From Brachycybe producta (Eukaryota; Arthropoda; Diplopoda; Playtdesmida; Andrognathidae): a DNA stretch of 64,000 nt. A model generated the notes under the pieces. The model worked only from the letters and a program-made list of their open reading frames with translations, was not told the origin of the DNA and did not search any database. The translations under genes were made by a program, and so were the position numbers. Of the stretch, positions 44,101 to 47,628 are shown piece by piece (position 1 is the stretch's first letter; each line of letters opens with the position of its first letter). The stretch lies in the NCBI GenBank assembly GCA_036925085.1, contig JAUPFP010000036.1, forward strand, positions 2,318,671-2,382,670. The letters run 5' to 3'.

Positions 44101-46782
44101 AACTTTAAGCAGGCAGTATTTTTACTTTTTATCTGTAAAAATTTTATTTTGAAAGATACCAACATGAAAACAGTAAACACCCTTAATTGAATAAGCTACC
44201 TTTCGAGTTTCTACTTTCTATTAATTTTGCTCCTGAAAGATAGAATAAAAAACCATCCTAAATCCAATCGTGTTTACAAGTTGTAAATCTCTGGGTTCCT
44301 AAACCTTAAGCCTCGGCCTCAACAAACACAGGAAGGAGCTTCTAAACTAGAATTTATTTTTCTATCTGTAACTATTTTGCTTGAAAAATGTTCCTTCTTC
44401 CAAATCTTTCTAGTTCTGAAGACGCACTCACTCATTCGCTTCACAAAACCTGTGTTATCTTTTTTTGAAAAGGTCAAAAGGAATGTAAGCCCAGTTGTAA
44501 AGCTACACACACAAAAATATATGGAGACAATAGGAAATTGGGGTCTTTTCTATCTTGTATTGAACTCCAGTTTTCTCTTTTTATTTTTACAACCCAAAGT
44601 CTCAATTGATCGATCTTTTAGTTCAGTTCATCCTCATATAAAAGACAGAAGAAAAGAATGATGATGATGATGATGATGGGGGGGGGGGGGGGGTCAAAAT
44701 CATTGTTACGGTTCTCTCTCTCTTCTCTGAACACTGAACGGCAGTACAAAAATCAGTTTTGTTTCCATTCTGTTCTATAAACAGTTAACACATTGTTAGT
44801 TTAAGAAACACATCAGAATTTAATCAACTTCTTTCTATACATTACTATAGAAAAGGAAGATTAAAAAAATGCATTTTGACTTTAGAATATGTAAATTTGA
44901 AAGAAGAAAAAACACACAGGGAATTCGGATTGTTGATTACAAGTAGGAACCATAGACATCAAATTACGTATTTTAATAAATGATGCCAATATTAATCAAT
45001 AATCATCAATAGAAAACAAAAAAAAGTTAATCACTTGACCTTTTTTAGACTTTTTTTTACTTTACAATAAAGAGTCTATTAGGCATTGTTTCCACTGGGG
45101 TGAAAATTTGGCCTCCATGAAAATTTTAACTGGAGAAATATAAATGGTAAAATGTGCTAATACATTTCCATTAGTTGGGCAATCTAATATGACTATTAGG
45201 AGAAATGGAATTCGACTTGGCATCTAATAACAGTGCAAATGTGGCCCCCTACCTATTCACTATAATTGATTGCTTTATTATGTTAGGCCAATTGAAGTCA
45301 GGGAAACCACATTCGCTCTACCAATTTAATTAAACCATACATTTTGATGGTAGATGGATGTATTTTGAGTCGAACAATTGAAAAACTCGTCTCGATATTC
45401 GAGTGCAGTTATTTTGATAAGTATAAAATGGGTCCATGTGATGAATATACCAACAAAAAATCAAACAAATCTATTGTGTAATTCATTAACATTGGTTATG
45501 ATTTTTTTTAAAAAAAATTATTAAAATTCATACAGTGGTGAAGCGAATAGGGGGAGCTTCCTTCTCATATTATATTTTTTTTCTTTAAATAACTATTGTT
45601 TATGAGTGTTTTTTTCATTGTTACCACCACAATATAGTGAGTGTGGTTCCGAAAACTTCTAAGCTTTAATATTAACTTACATAAATTTACTTTAATAATG
45701 TTAATCAAGTTAGCAGAACACTTGAATTTCAATTTAACTTCTGAATTTAATTTCAGCAATGTTTTTTTATTTGGATTGTTTAAACGGAAATATTAAAAAT
45801 TAATTATGCTAGATATTTACATATATAAATTATTAATTCATTTGATATTCATCCATTAATGTATACTTAAAGCAACAAAAGGTCTACAGAGTTCCTTTTT
45901 TTAAGTTCCTTTTCCCTAAATTTAACTTACATAAAATGTACAAACAAAATTTCCCATACAATGGAAGAAATCTTCTAAATATCTGCATGGTTATAGTGTT
46001 TTGCATAAATTTTCCATTTCCCCTTCAAGTAAAAACTTTTAGGAAAAGAAAAATTTGAAGCATTAAGTGTTTTTTTTTAAGTCAAATAAATGCAAACATC
46101 AACAACAATCACAGAAATAATTAAATTTAATGCAGCAAAGCATCCTGAATAATAATCACTTTGGAAAGAAATTATGGAAACAAATTGAATAAACGAATTT
46201 AATTTGTAAAAAAAAAATGGTTAATCTCTCAAAACAACACCAATAAATTCTGTTTCATTTTAGTATAAGTTAATACAATAAATACCCCCCAAAAATATGG
46301 TGAAACTTACCAAGATTCTGGCAAATGGCTGGACAGAACATGAGCATTATGAAATCCTGGTTTTAGAAGAAAAAAAAAATTAATAAGCAATTATTGTTAG
46401 AAAAAAAAAGTATGACACAAATAGGTTTTGATTGACACTTACCAACTTTGCACAGTCCGGCTATAACGACGAACATAGTTAATATGAATGGTTGGCGCAC
46501 ATACGCCCATTTCCAACTGGCTACATGGATTCCCTGGCCATGACCGTTACTTTCTTCTCCCTTTCCTTGGTTCTCATTATTATTATTGGCATTACTTGCC
46601 ATAGATGATGACATTTGGTCGTTAACATAGTACCGACTTTTGTTGTCAACTGGGGCAGGAGTGAGACCACGGGATCCATAATAAGGAGTTCGTTGGGCTG
46701 AGACTGAAGGAATTTGTGTGGCTACCAGAAGAAGGGCACTGCCCAAGACCAGTCCACCAAAATAGACTGCATACCGAAACAT
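1621..46782 (-). CDS. SLC9A-like: Na+/H+ exchanger, SLC9A (NHE) family, 21 coding exons, 893 aa
   Basis: Electroneutral exchanger predicted to move Na+ against H+ across the plasma membrane. Every exon has AG/GT borders and the reading frame is kept through all 20 junctions, giving 2682 nt including the stop. Domain order: signal peptide about 1-29; low-complexity, Asn/Ser-rich extracellular stretch 50-85 with a sequon N47-K-S; membrane domain about 93-500; cytoplasmic tail about 500-893. Family landmarks: F159-I167 FFLFLLPPI (amiloride-sensitive region in NHE1), D236-P237, E260 and N264-D265 in FGESLLND, R457 in YGGLRGA. In NHE1 the equivalent residues are essential for transport. The tail holds MDHVMAGVEQVIGKLGD (527-548, the position of the CHP-binding helix in NHEs), basic clusters near 690 and 870, and an acidic end closing with ESTV. 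Length fits NHE3/NHE5-type proteins (about 830-900 aa). Family assignment is firm; the exact paralogue is not resolved. Confidence 0.96.
2352..2491 (-). CDS. SLC9A-like: NHE exon 20 (residues 628-674)
   Basis: Encodes VPVPQTMPSRETIIQLGKRV through TIETLRRAFQENPYNR. Acceptor CTGTTTAG, donor GTAACG, phase 0 out. Confidence 0.9.
2560..2627 (-). CDS. SLC9A-like: NHE exon 19 (residues 605-628)
   Basis: Encodes an acidic stretch, TGDIIDETLADGLVDEQNDV. Supported by phase and splice sites only (acceptor TTTGAAAAG is purine-rich, donor GTAATT), so slightly weaker than the other exons. Confidence 0.8.
2684..2757. repeat. Dispersed repeat R, copy 1 (intron 18)
   Basis: ATTCTGCAAGCGGCC...GGCAGAGGGACAT resembles segments at 37640-37705, 40316-40380 and 42090-42160. 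Type unknown; may be remnants of one older element. Confidence 0.45.
2789..2857 (-). CDS. SLC9A-like: NHE exon 18 (residues 582-605)
   Basis: Encodes DHYAHLYGPATVLEESKKLK and LY in the cytoplasmic tail. Placed by splice sites (TTTTATAG / GTAAGA) and phase continuity with both neighbours. Confidence 0.88.
2936..3036 (-). CDS. SLC9A-like: NHE exon 17 (residues 549-582)
   Basis: Encodes LWLTYYDKKYIKPWLLRERT and GWKGWTLYEKMVI. It aligns with the W..FD.KF...L segment of NHE tails. Confidence 0.91.
3062..3375. repeat. Palindromic element family E, copy in intron 16
   Basis: Inverted arms with TCGAACTCTTGA-type ends and the family core (ACTAGAA...GATATCTTTCAAAATAAAC...TTTTGAAAGATATCA). Diverged. 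It sits between NHE exons 17 and 16. Confidence 0.6.
3399..3464 (-). CDS. SLC9A-like: NHE exon 16 (residues 527-548)
   Basis: Encodes LMDHVMAGVEQVIGKLGDFR then IK, the amphipathic juxtamembrane helix where CHP binds in characterised NHEs. Confidence 0.92.
3550..3645 (-). CDS. SLC9A-like: NHE exon 15 (residues 495-526)
   Basis: Encodes GGTIKHLVAFFDIKLDESDS and STKNLSGEINVT. GGTIKxLV closes the membrane domain in NHEs; the rest begins the tail. Confidence 0.93.
3700..4110. repeat. Palindromic element family E, diverged copy (intron 14)
   Basis: GATATCTTTTAAAATAAACA and its inverted partner TTATTTTGAAAGATATCAAC face each other around a short centre, as in other family E copies. Confidence 0.5.
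4140..4290. repeat. Dispersed repeat S, copy 1 (intron 14)
   Basis: CTATCCTTCTCAAGAAAG and the following 100 bp, including GATTAAATTGAATATG-like sequence, recur at 41935-42080. Function unknown. Confidence 0.5.
4621..4749 (-). CDS. SLC9A-like: NHE exon 14 (residues 452-494)
   Basis: Encodes AYGGLRGAVCFSLVIMLDEK through LVIILLTVFIQ. The GGLRGA motif with R457 is the most conserved NHE signature. Donor GTTTTT is weak but the frame and homology continue into exon 15. Confidence 0.95.
4959..5035 (-). CDS. SLC9A-like: NHE exon 13 (residues 426-451)
   Basis: Encodes VFLMTFLTNKFFRSRKIGFK then EQFIM, leading into the GGLRGA helix. Ends in phase 0 at GTAAGA. Confidence 0.94.
5115..5236 (-). CDS. SLC9A-like: NHE exon 12 (residues 385-426)
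   Basis: Encodes ATCDCIIFLFLGMVLIDNNH through LVYRFIG, the family block S...E..IF.FLG. Note CDC where most NHEs have SET/SEx. Donor GTGAAA. Confidence 0.93.
5348..5943 (+). mobile_element. Helitron-like non-autonomous element, copy H1 (intron 11)
   Basis: The 3' end is hairpin CCCGTCAT-TT-ATGACGGG, then TTACCCCA and CTAG, the layout of Helitron 3' termini. The 5' part begins with a TA-rich run and ACCCCGTCTATG. The middle contains a purine-rich tract (GGGGAAAAGGTTGGAAAGTG) and a palindromic B-type MITE (5762-5903). No coding capacity. Confidence 0.7.
5762..5903. mobile_element. B-type palindromic MITE inside H1
   Basis: Ends ACGGGCAATTG...CAATTGCCTGT; arms GCATTAGAATTTC face GAAAGTCTAATGC. 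Flanks GAATTTATC and GAATTTTAC look like an eroded 9-bp duplication, so the MITE entered an ancestral Helitron-like element and has been copied with it. Confidence 0.65.
6464..6559 (-). CDS. SLC9A-like: NHE exon 11 (residues 353-385)
   Basis: Encodes IIVCGLLQMQYARKNISEKS then YTTVKYFSKMI, matching the family block CG..M..Y...N.S.KSYTT.KYF.KM. Donor is GTGGGT. Confidence 0.94.
6644..6725 (-). CDS. SLC9A-like: NHE exon 10 (residues 326-353)
   Basis: Encodes VVEPLAMLGMAYLSYLSAEL and FHFSGII, matching VEPL....AYLSYL.AE.FH.SGI of NHEs. Confidence 0.95.
6797..7120. repeat. Palindromic element family E (intron 9)
   Basis: CAGAACTCTTGATTATTCTG at the left faces CAGAATAACCAGAA at the right; the core is the usual GATATCTTTTAAAATAAGC / TTTGAAAAATATCAACATG pair. 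Confidence 0.65.
7640..7751 (-). CDS. SLC9A-like: NHE exon 9 (residues 289-326)
   Basis: Encodes ILLGVAAFVCSSLGGITIGG through VTKFTKDVR, the conserved LGG...G..YG.ITS..T.FT block. A long GA microsatellite lies 15 bp upstream of the acceptor on the gene strand, so the pyrimidine tract before this exon is an extended CT run. Confidence 0.95.
7767..7851. repeat. GA microsatellite (intron 8, next to exon 9)
   Basis: About 42 uninterrupted GA units on the plus strand, i.e. CT on the gene strand, 15 bp before the exon 9 acceptor. Confidence 0.95.
7864..9960. other. Intron 8 interior, AT-rich
   Basis: Many short copies of TTGCAT and of GCATAATTCTTGAAAATTT-like words (8130-8290). No exon or mobile element recognised. 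The short ORFs here lack family signatures. Confidence 0.55.
9970..10335. mobile_element. Palindromic element family E (intron 8)
   Basis: Full arms: TTGATTATTCTG...TTTCAGG on the left; CTGAAAGACAAGAATAATCA and GTAAACCATCTTAAG on the right. The end ACCATCTTAAG is the inverted terminal word of the family, next to TTAA. A second partial copy follows to about 10560. Confidence 0.7.
10620..10690 (-). CDS. SLC9A-like: NHE exon 8 (residues 265-288)
   Basis: Encodes DAVTVVLYNMMVTF and continues to FDQ, completing the GESLLNDAVTVVLY signature. Acceptor TTCTGAATAG, donor GTAAAT. Confidence 0.95.
11448..11523 (-). CDS. SLC9A-like: NHE exon 7 (residues 240-264)
   Basis: Encodes VLAIFQEVGVNKDLYYLVFG and ESLLN. 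E260 and N264 correspond to transport-essential E262 and N266 of NHE1. The ND motif is split by the intron, with D265 completed by exon 8. Confidence 0.95.
11775..12125. mobile_element. Palindromic element family E, well preserved (intron 6)
   Basis: Left end GGTTTATGAATCAGCTGATT then TCGAACTCTTGATTATTCTG; the right end runs GAATAATCAGGAGTACGAGA to AAACCACCTTAA. The core is palindromic. Confidence 0.7.
12496..12633 (-). CDS. SLC9A-like: NHE exon 6 (residues 194-239)
   Basis: Encodes GTLISCFTIGPTLYG through INLPAIHALLFSALISAVDP. It carries the conserved Asp-Pro pair D236-P237. Acceptor TTTTATAG, donor GTAAGT. Confidence 0.96.
13225..13325. repeat. Short dispersed repeat with AGAGCTCTTAGACGCGAGCG
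   Basis: The GAGCGACTTTTTGTTGCA and AACAAAAAGACGCAAAA stretch recurs almost unchanged at 60664-60750. Confidence 0.5.
13330..13795. mobile_element. TTAA-type element family D, copy D1 (intron 5)
   Basis: Right end AGCCACC next to TTAA (13796-13799). Subterminal CGTTCGCTTGACGTTTTTGC faces AAGCGAACGTTTTTC on the left. The centre is the family E core (AACTAGAA...ATCTTTCAAAATAAACG...). The left boundary is uncertain. Confidence 0.6.
13859..13940 (-). CDS. SLC9A-like: NHE exon 5 (residues 166-193)
   Basis: Encodes IMLESAYSLHDRAFFDN followed by IGTILLYAVV. NHE1 and NHE3 have DAGYFMP-type sequence here; this protein has ESAYSLHDR, a useful marker of its subclade. Ends in phase 0. Confidence 0.94.
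14031..14099 (-). CDS. SLC9A-like: NHE exon 4 (residues 143-166)
   Basis: Encodes YHTGMETHVPSFSPEVFF and then LFLLPP, the amiloride-sensitive helix of the family. Acceptor GTATGTATTAG, donor GTAAGT. Confidence 0.94.
14402..14585. mobile_element. MITE family J (intron 3)
   Basis: Inverted ends: ACACACAGACCACTTTTAGT on the left, CCAAAAGTGGTCTGTGTGTT on the right, about 185 bp. Target duplication not clear. Confidence 0.65.
15095..15450. mobile_element. Palindromic MITE family C (intron 3)
   Basis: Inverted ends share TTCCAGC and GTTGGAGGTGGAGGCTA / TAGCCTCCACCTCCAAC. Inner arms repeat AAACGAGCGGTTAAATAGCA. The same ends occur at 40.3/41.1, 54.0/55.0 and 57.5/58.8 kb, where other elements lie between them. 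Confidence 0.75.
15880..16489. mobile_element. Foldback-type element nested in MITE A1
   Basis: 610 bp with 9-bp duplication TGTAGTCTG on both sides (15871-15879, 16490-16498). Termini GGGTCAGGATAAAAAG / CTTTTTATCCTGACCC begin inverted arms of about 200-300 bp. The left arm expands into 11 tandem units of GATGAACATGGTTTTAGGGG. The centre has TTAGGTTAGGTAACC facing CCTAACCTAACC. No ORF of note. The 9-bp duplication suits a Mutator-like mobiliser, but the superfamily is inferred. Confidence 0.8.
16020..16247. repeat. 20-21-bp minisatellite inside the foldback element
   Basis: Eleven units of GATGAACATGGTTTTA plus a G run of variable length (4-7 G). G runs at regular spacing. Confidence 0.9.
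17027..17068 (-). CDS. SLC9A-like: NHE exon 3 (residues 129-143), 42 nt
   Basis: Micro-exon encoding CLLIALGTVLGGII, which directly continues the PES motif of exon 2 and matches the ESCLLI..G..LGG signature of NHEs. Acceptor TTTATTTAATAG, donor GTAAGT. Confidence 0.93.
17115..17440. repeat. Palindromic element family E, diverged (start of intron 2)
   Basis: CTGATTATTCTGCATTTTGA, AGAAACTAGAAGAGTA and the inverted core in ageing form. Another partial copy follows to about 17560 and another at 18060-18240. Confidence 0.5.
17717..17926. mobile_element. Palindromic MITE family A, copy A2
   Basis: Ends ACAGGCA...CCTGT with flanks CTGTGGCAG and CTGTGGCAC (8 of 9 match). 210 bp, near-complete inverted repeat with central GTCACATGCTCCGCCC. 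Confidence 0.85.
18297..18385. repeat. Short inverted repeat around TTCGTGTAATGGAC
   Basis: CGTCCATTTGGTG faces CACCAAATGGATGCG, with inner GTCCATTACACGAAATG facing CATTTCGTGTAATGGAC. A related broken copy lies at 19023-19125, so the pair flanks the GA tract. Confidence 0.65.
18431..18947. repeat. GA / GATA compound microsatellite
   Basis: Over 500 bp of GAGAGA broken by GATATATAAA and GATAAA. The apparent long ORFs across it (Ser-Leu or Arg-Glu repeats) are translations of this tract. Confidence 0.97.
19654..19734. mobile_element. Tiny element with CAGGGTGT ends
   Basis: CAGGGTGTTTCTTAATG and CATTTTAATGATACACTCTG are inverted ends flanked by TGTA/TACA. The ends resemble those of the 35.4-36.3 kb element. 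Confidence 0.4.
19840..20440. mobile_element. Family E element interrupted by a Helitron-like insertion
   Basis: The left half (TAAGGTGGTTTTAAAGTG to TTCTTGTTGATA) ends at 19992 and the sequence resumes at 20382 with TCTTTCAAATAAGC. Joined, this gives the family core TTGATATCTTTCAAATAA; the gap is filled by copy H2. Confidence 0.7.
19993..20381 (+). mobile_element. Helitron-like non-autonomous element, copy H2
   Basis: Starts with a TATATA run then TCCCAGGTCTGTG; ends with hairpin CCCGTCATTTATGACGGG, TTACCCCA, CTAG. It sits exactly between A and T of the family E core, as expected of Helitron insertion, with no target duplication. The internal B MITE seen in other copies is deleted. Confidence 0.78.
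20662..21008. mobile_element. MITE family L with a long hairpin
   Basis: Inverted ends AAGGTTTATCCACACTATGCC and ATAGTGTGGATGCACCTT. Contains CCGATCGGCTT repeats and a hairpin at 20874-20957 with about 36-bp arms (TTACAATTTCAGTCAACG...) and a 9-nt loop. Overlapping ORFs are palindrome translations. Confidence 0.7.
21306..21513. mobile_element. Palindromic MITE family A, copy A3
   Basis: Flanks CTAAATAC on both sides (8 bp intact, ninth eroded). Same arms and centre as A1; carries CTGACGTCACATG. Confidence 0.85.
22361..22563. mobile_element. Foldback MITE family M with perfect inner hairpin
   Basis: Outer arms GCATTATATTATTATGACGT and their inverse ACGTCATAATAATATAATGC. The inner hairpin 22418-22473 has perfect 26-bp arms around a 3-nt loop. 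Both outer arms carry ATGACGTCAT, a CRE-like word. Confidence 0.75.
22737..23184. mobile_element. TTAA-type MITE family G, copy G1
   Basis: Ends AGCCCCGTTTTCATGATGAT / GTGAAAACGAGGCT; many GATAGT/ACTATC inverted words; a GA run followed by GGCAACACTG. Flanks are eroded TTAA (GTAA / TAAG). Confidence 0.8.
23205..23500. mobile_element. Palindromic element family E
   Basis: Left end CTTAAGATGGTTTTATGAGC then AGCTGATTTTCG; inner ACTAGAAGGGTAGCTCA; core ATCTTTCAAAATAAAC faces TTTTGAAAGATATCAACATG. The right arm is truncated. Confidence 0.7.
24590..25009. mobile_element. TTAA-type MITE family G, copy G2 (inverted)
   Basis: Perfect TTAA on both sides (24586-24589, 25010-25013). AGCCTCGTTTTCACCGCGAT to ATCGTGAAAACGGGGCT. 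The right TTAA is shared with the next element D2. Confidence 0.85.
25014..25535. mobile_element. TTAA-type element family D, copy D2
   Basis: Ends GGTGGCTGGATAGGTATT / AATATCTTTAGAGCCACC with TTAA on both sides. CGTTCGCTTGACGTTTTTGC is subterminal; the centre carries the family E-like core (AACTAGAATGG...). Confidence 0.75.
25560..25800. repeat. Palindromic element family E, partial
   Basis: CATGTTGGTAACCTTTCAAA, AAGCTTATTTTGAAAG, TGAGCTACCCTTCTAGTTTC, and TTGAAAGATAGAATTAATCA as in other copies. Confidence 0.6.
26535..26940. repeat. Tandem array, 27-36-bp unit
   Basis: Repeated TTCACCTAAACTATTACACC with AAAAGACCTGTAG or AAAAGACAG. Longer units come first, shorter units later. Degenerate CACCTAAA words continue to 27200, ending with an inverted stretch (27140-27200, GGTGTAATAGTTTAGGT). 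Confidence 0.9.
27210..29140. other. Intron 2 interior without recognised elements
   Basis: AT-rich, with short microsatellites (GGA at 27686, TA at 28015, CT at 28064). The words at 28825-28880 (GACTACTTGCGCCAGTGCAA) faintly resemble 43405-43480. No gene seen. Confidence 0.5.
29144..29337. mobile_element. Palindromic MITE family B, copy B1
   Basis: ACAGACAAGTGTGGACAGCA to TGCTGTCCACAATTGCCTGT, about 194 bp; ATCAATTTCTAATTGGTTTG arms; GCTCCGCCC boxes. Flanks share GTATATA at the expected offset. Confidence 0.8.
29340..31580. other. Intron 2 interior without recognised elements
   Basis: AT-rich unique-looking sequence; a C/A homopolymer pair at 31083-31105. No supported feature. Confidence 0.5.
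31586..31801. mobile_element. Pogo/Tigger-like non-autonomous element, copy 1
   Basis: CAGTAGAACATCGATTATCG to TAATCGAAGCCTACTG, flanked by TA on both sides; internal TGATAATCGAA words. Similar to 52241-52565. The superfamily is inferred from the TA target and CAGT...ACTG ends. Confidence 0.7.
31805..32009. mobile_element. Palindromic MITE family A, copy A4
   Basis: Perfect 9-bp duplication CTACTGTAG (31796-31804, 32010-32018). The duplicated bases include the last 6 bp of the Tigger-like element, so A4 arrived later. Confidence 0.9.
32050..33576 (+). pseudogene. Broken LINE (Jockey/CR1-type) reverse transcriptase
   Basis: The 3' part of a LINE ORF2 in three frames. The first piece (32134-32280) gives WRQANICPILKTGDKN then NYRPISLTS. 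The second (about 32281-32791) holds ENQHGFRKGRSCDTQLAL, FLDFAKAFDTV, SGVPQGSILGPLLFLLFIND and the catalytic FADDAVVY. The third (32795-33509) starts with EWHLQLNRSKCNVM and includes IKYLGLTLS and RPILEYCSPIWNP. Frameshifts lie near 32133, 32277 and 32790; the endonuclease part is missing. The 3' end has a short AATTG repeat tail. It is antisense to the host gene in intron 2 and cannot be functional. Confidence 0.9.
33580..35385. other. Intron 2 interior with a degenerate GGCG-type array
   Basis: 34095-34450 contains scattered words of the GGCGTTTATTCAGTTTGG family, with GGCGCTTATGCGCCACGG at 34230-34255. The rest is AT-rich without recognised features, with (ACAG)n at 35060. Confidence 0.5.
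35525..35560 (-). mobile_element. Truncated Helitron-like 3' end
   Basis: CTAGTGGAGTAACCTGGCAT then AAATGACGGGGG is the inverted 3' terminus of the H family, with a damaged hairpin. Confidence 0.55.
35595..35740. repeat. Long inverted repeat, about 47-bp arms
   Basis: TTTTCTGGGGAGATTTTCCC...GTGTGTCTCCCGCTT faces AAGCGGGAGACACACATACG...GGGAAAATCTCCCCAGAAAA, with a spacer of about 45 nt. Confidence 0.85.
35686..36225. mobile_element. TTAA-flanked element with GCGGGAGACACACAT ends
   Basis: Left GCGGGAGACACACATACGG, right CCGCATGTGTGTCCTCCGC, TTAA on both sides (35682-35685, 36226-36229). The left end is shared with the inverted repeat at 35595-35740. Confidence 0.65.
35808..35935. repeat. GGCG-type minisatellite, short array
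   Basis: GGTGGCGCTGATCAAGCGCC then CAAATGGAACAAACGC and CAAACTGAATAA(A/G)(C/T)GC units, inverted relative to the 55.8-kb array. Confidence 0.8.
36464..36486. repeat. (TATC)n microsatellite
   Basis: Five to six TATC units. Confidence 0.8.
37083..37320. mobile_element. MITE family K with perfect central hairpin
   Basis: Inverted ends: AGGCGACTTTTGAAAGACTT on the left, AAAAGTCGCCTGTGTGTTCC on the right; inner GAGAAAAAGTCGCGG. The central hairpin 37176-37228 has arms CAACCTTGGCACACAGGCGA. The ORFs on both strands here are palindrome translations. Confidence 0.75.
37640..37705. repeat. Dispersed repeat R, copy 2
   Basis: TTCATAGCAGCCAAGAAAGC then GTGGCAGAGGGATAAAAG; see 2684 and 40316. Confidence 0.45.
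38070..38104. repeat. (TA)n microsatellite
   Basis: About 17 TA units followed by ATGTATC. Confidence 0.9.
38554..38730. mobile_element. Palindromic MITE family A, copy A5, internally deleted
   Basis: 177 bp. The left arm has lost about 30 bp (from CGGGG to GAACGCAACTT); the right arm is intact (GAAGTTGCCGGTCGTCATAA). No clear flanking duplication remains. Confidence 0.8.
39086..39452. mobile_element. TTAA-type element family D, copy D3, partial
   Basis: TTAA followed by GGTGGCTTTATAGATACTC, then GCAAAAACGTCAAGCGAAC and AAAACTAGTATCTTAAAAAA. The right end is possibly GGGCCACCTTG near 39440. Confidence 0.5.
40316..40380. repeat. Dispersed repeat R, copy 3
   Basis: TTACTCTGCAAGCAGCCAAG, GACCTGTGGCACAGAGACAT; lies inside the family C unit at 40.27-41.14 kb. 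Confidence 0.45.
40611..41102. mobile_element. hAT-like non-autonomous element, 492 bp
   Basis: Ends CAGTGGTCGCCACCCTTTCG / ACCGGTTGGCGACCGCTG, with CACGGACCAC repeated subterminally at both ends. Flanks CTCTAATA and CTCTGTTA are an eroded 8-bp duplication. CAGTGGT...CGCTG ends and 8-bp duplications are typical of hAT. Confidence 0.72.
41935..42160. repeat. Dispersed repeats S copy 2 and R copy 4
   Basis: TCCTATCCTTCTTAAGAAAG to TTGAAGGTCACACAATATAA (S), then AATTACTCTGTAAGCATGGC (R). S and R are adjacent here but separate elsewhere. Confidence 0.45.
43045..43240. mobile_element. TTAA-type element family D, copy D4, truncated
   Basis: TTAA then GGTGGCTGAATAGATATTT, AAAACCGTCAAGCAAAC and TTTTCAAAGCTAGAATGG. 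The right half is missing or heavily diverged. Confidence 0.55.
43601..43872 (+). repeat. Dispersed repeat F, copy 1
   Basis: ACCTTGTACTCACACATGAG, AATGTGTTTAGGTGAATTAT, TTGAATTCGACATATTGTTT and GGGCTCTGTAGAACACG. Inverted copy at 50662-50961. Confidence 0.7.
43985..44265. mobile_element. Palindromic element family E
   Basis: TATTTTTCAAAATAAACC...AATGACCCAACTTTAAGCAG...TTTTGAAAGATACCAACATG...AAGCTACCTTTCGAGTTTC, then CTGAAAGATAGAATAAAAAA. Confidence 0.65.
44270..46300. other. Proximal part of intron 2, no recognised element
   Basis: AT-rich sequence between the last family E copy and exon 2. Apart from the GAT/G tract nothing structured was seen. Confidence 0.5.
44665..44693. repeat. (GAT)n plus poly-G tract
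   Basis: GATGATGATGATGATG followed by about 16 G. Confidence 0.9.
46311..46356 (-). CDS. SLC9A-like: NHE exon 2 (residues 114-129), 46 nt
   Basis: Micro-exon encoding GFHNAHVLSSHLPES, a conserved NHE block (KxGF...PES). Acceptor CTAAAACCAG, donor GTAAGT. It is followed by a 29.2-kb intron. Confidence 0.93.
46443..46782 (-). CDS. SLC9A-like: NHE exon 1 (residues 1-113)
   Basis: Starts at M of MFRYAVYFGG, followed by a hydrophobic signal peptide with likely cleavage after SVSA. Then a low-complexity loop and the first conserved family block, WKWAYVRQPFILTMFVVIAG. Ends in phase 1 at GTAAGT. An in-frame ATG 60 nt upstream (46842) is less likely to be the start, because a splice acceptor TTTTTAAATAG lies between the two ATGs. 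Confidence 0.9.
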
Positions 46783-46800
46783 GGGGCTATTTTTAAATAG
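46783..46800 (-). promoter_or_regulatory. Splice acceptor just before the NHE start codon
   Basis: On the gene strand a pyrimidine-rich tract runs into TTTTTAAATAG and then CCCC-ATG. This suggests the 5' UTR is completed by an upstream exon that I could not place, or by a trans-spliced leader. It is also why the downstream Met was chosen as start. No promoter motif could be assigned. Confidence 0.55.
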
Positions 46801-46859
46801 ACAAAAAATTAAACAAATTATTTCAATAATGATTCTGGTCAAAACTTTTATGCAAATAA

Positions 46860-47610
46860 AAATTCAGAAATGTACAAATTATTTTCAGAAATTGTATATT
46901 TTGTTTACAAATAAAAAATAACACCATAAATGCAAGAAAATTGTTCATTTTATGCAAAACAAGAATGTATATTATACGTTCGTATAGCAAAAACATGTCT
47001 GAAGCAATTGATAGCTACAATCATTAGAAAAAACTATGTTCAGAAAGTGTTTCTTTAAAGAAATAAGTGAATTATGCAAATTTCACAAGAATTCGTGCTT
47101 TTCATGCATTTTTATTTCGGATTAAATTGATTATTATTAGACACATGGTACTCATATGGTATCAGAATGTAACCAAAAAGGGGTTAACAACACAACTTCT
47201 AAATGTCATTATGCATTTTGTGCATTTTATACAAACTTTTGGCCTGAATAATAATGACTTAGAAATAATAAGTAAAGGTTAAGATAATGGCATAAATAAT
47301 GAGGTACTGTAGTTCTCACAACTTCTCAGAAAATAATAGATACGTAAACATCTTTTCCAATTAGGGGGAATTATGTTAATGACTCGAAAATTCTAGCCTC
47401 TAGCCATTTTTTTTTCATTAGAAAAAAAACCTAATTGTGGTTGTTCTAATAATGAATTTTGCACCACCCTAAATTTGTTACAACTATTTTACTACTGTTA
47501 CAAGTTTAAAAAAAAGTCAAAGGTGTCATAGCTGCTGAAGATTGGCTTGTGGATGGGTATTTCCTGTTGTGTATAATCCAAATTAGTTGTATATATCACT
47601 GTATAAAGAA
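46860..47610. other. Upstream of the NHE start: AT-rich, no assigned feature
   Basis: Would contain the promoter or a 5' intron. I see no TATA/Inr arrangement I can defend. 47395-47470 contains a small remnant of family Q (AGCCTCTAGCC...CTAATTGTGGTTGTTCTAAT). Confidence 0.4.
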
Positions 47611-47628
47611 AAGTTAGCACAAAATGAA

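Noticed and set aside
46782..46842. Start of the exchanger at the upstream in-frame ATG
   Set aside because: It would add 20 residues before an already good signal peptide, and a consensus splice acceptor lies between the two ATGs.
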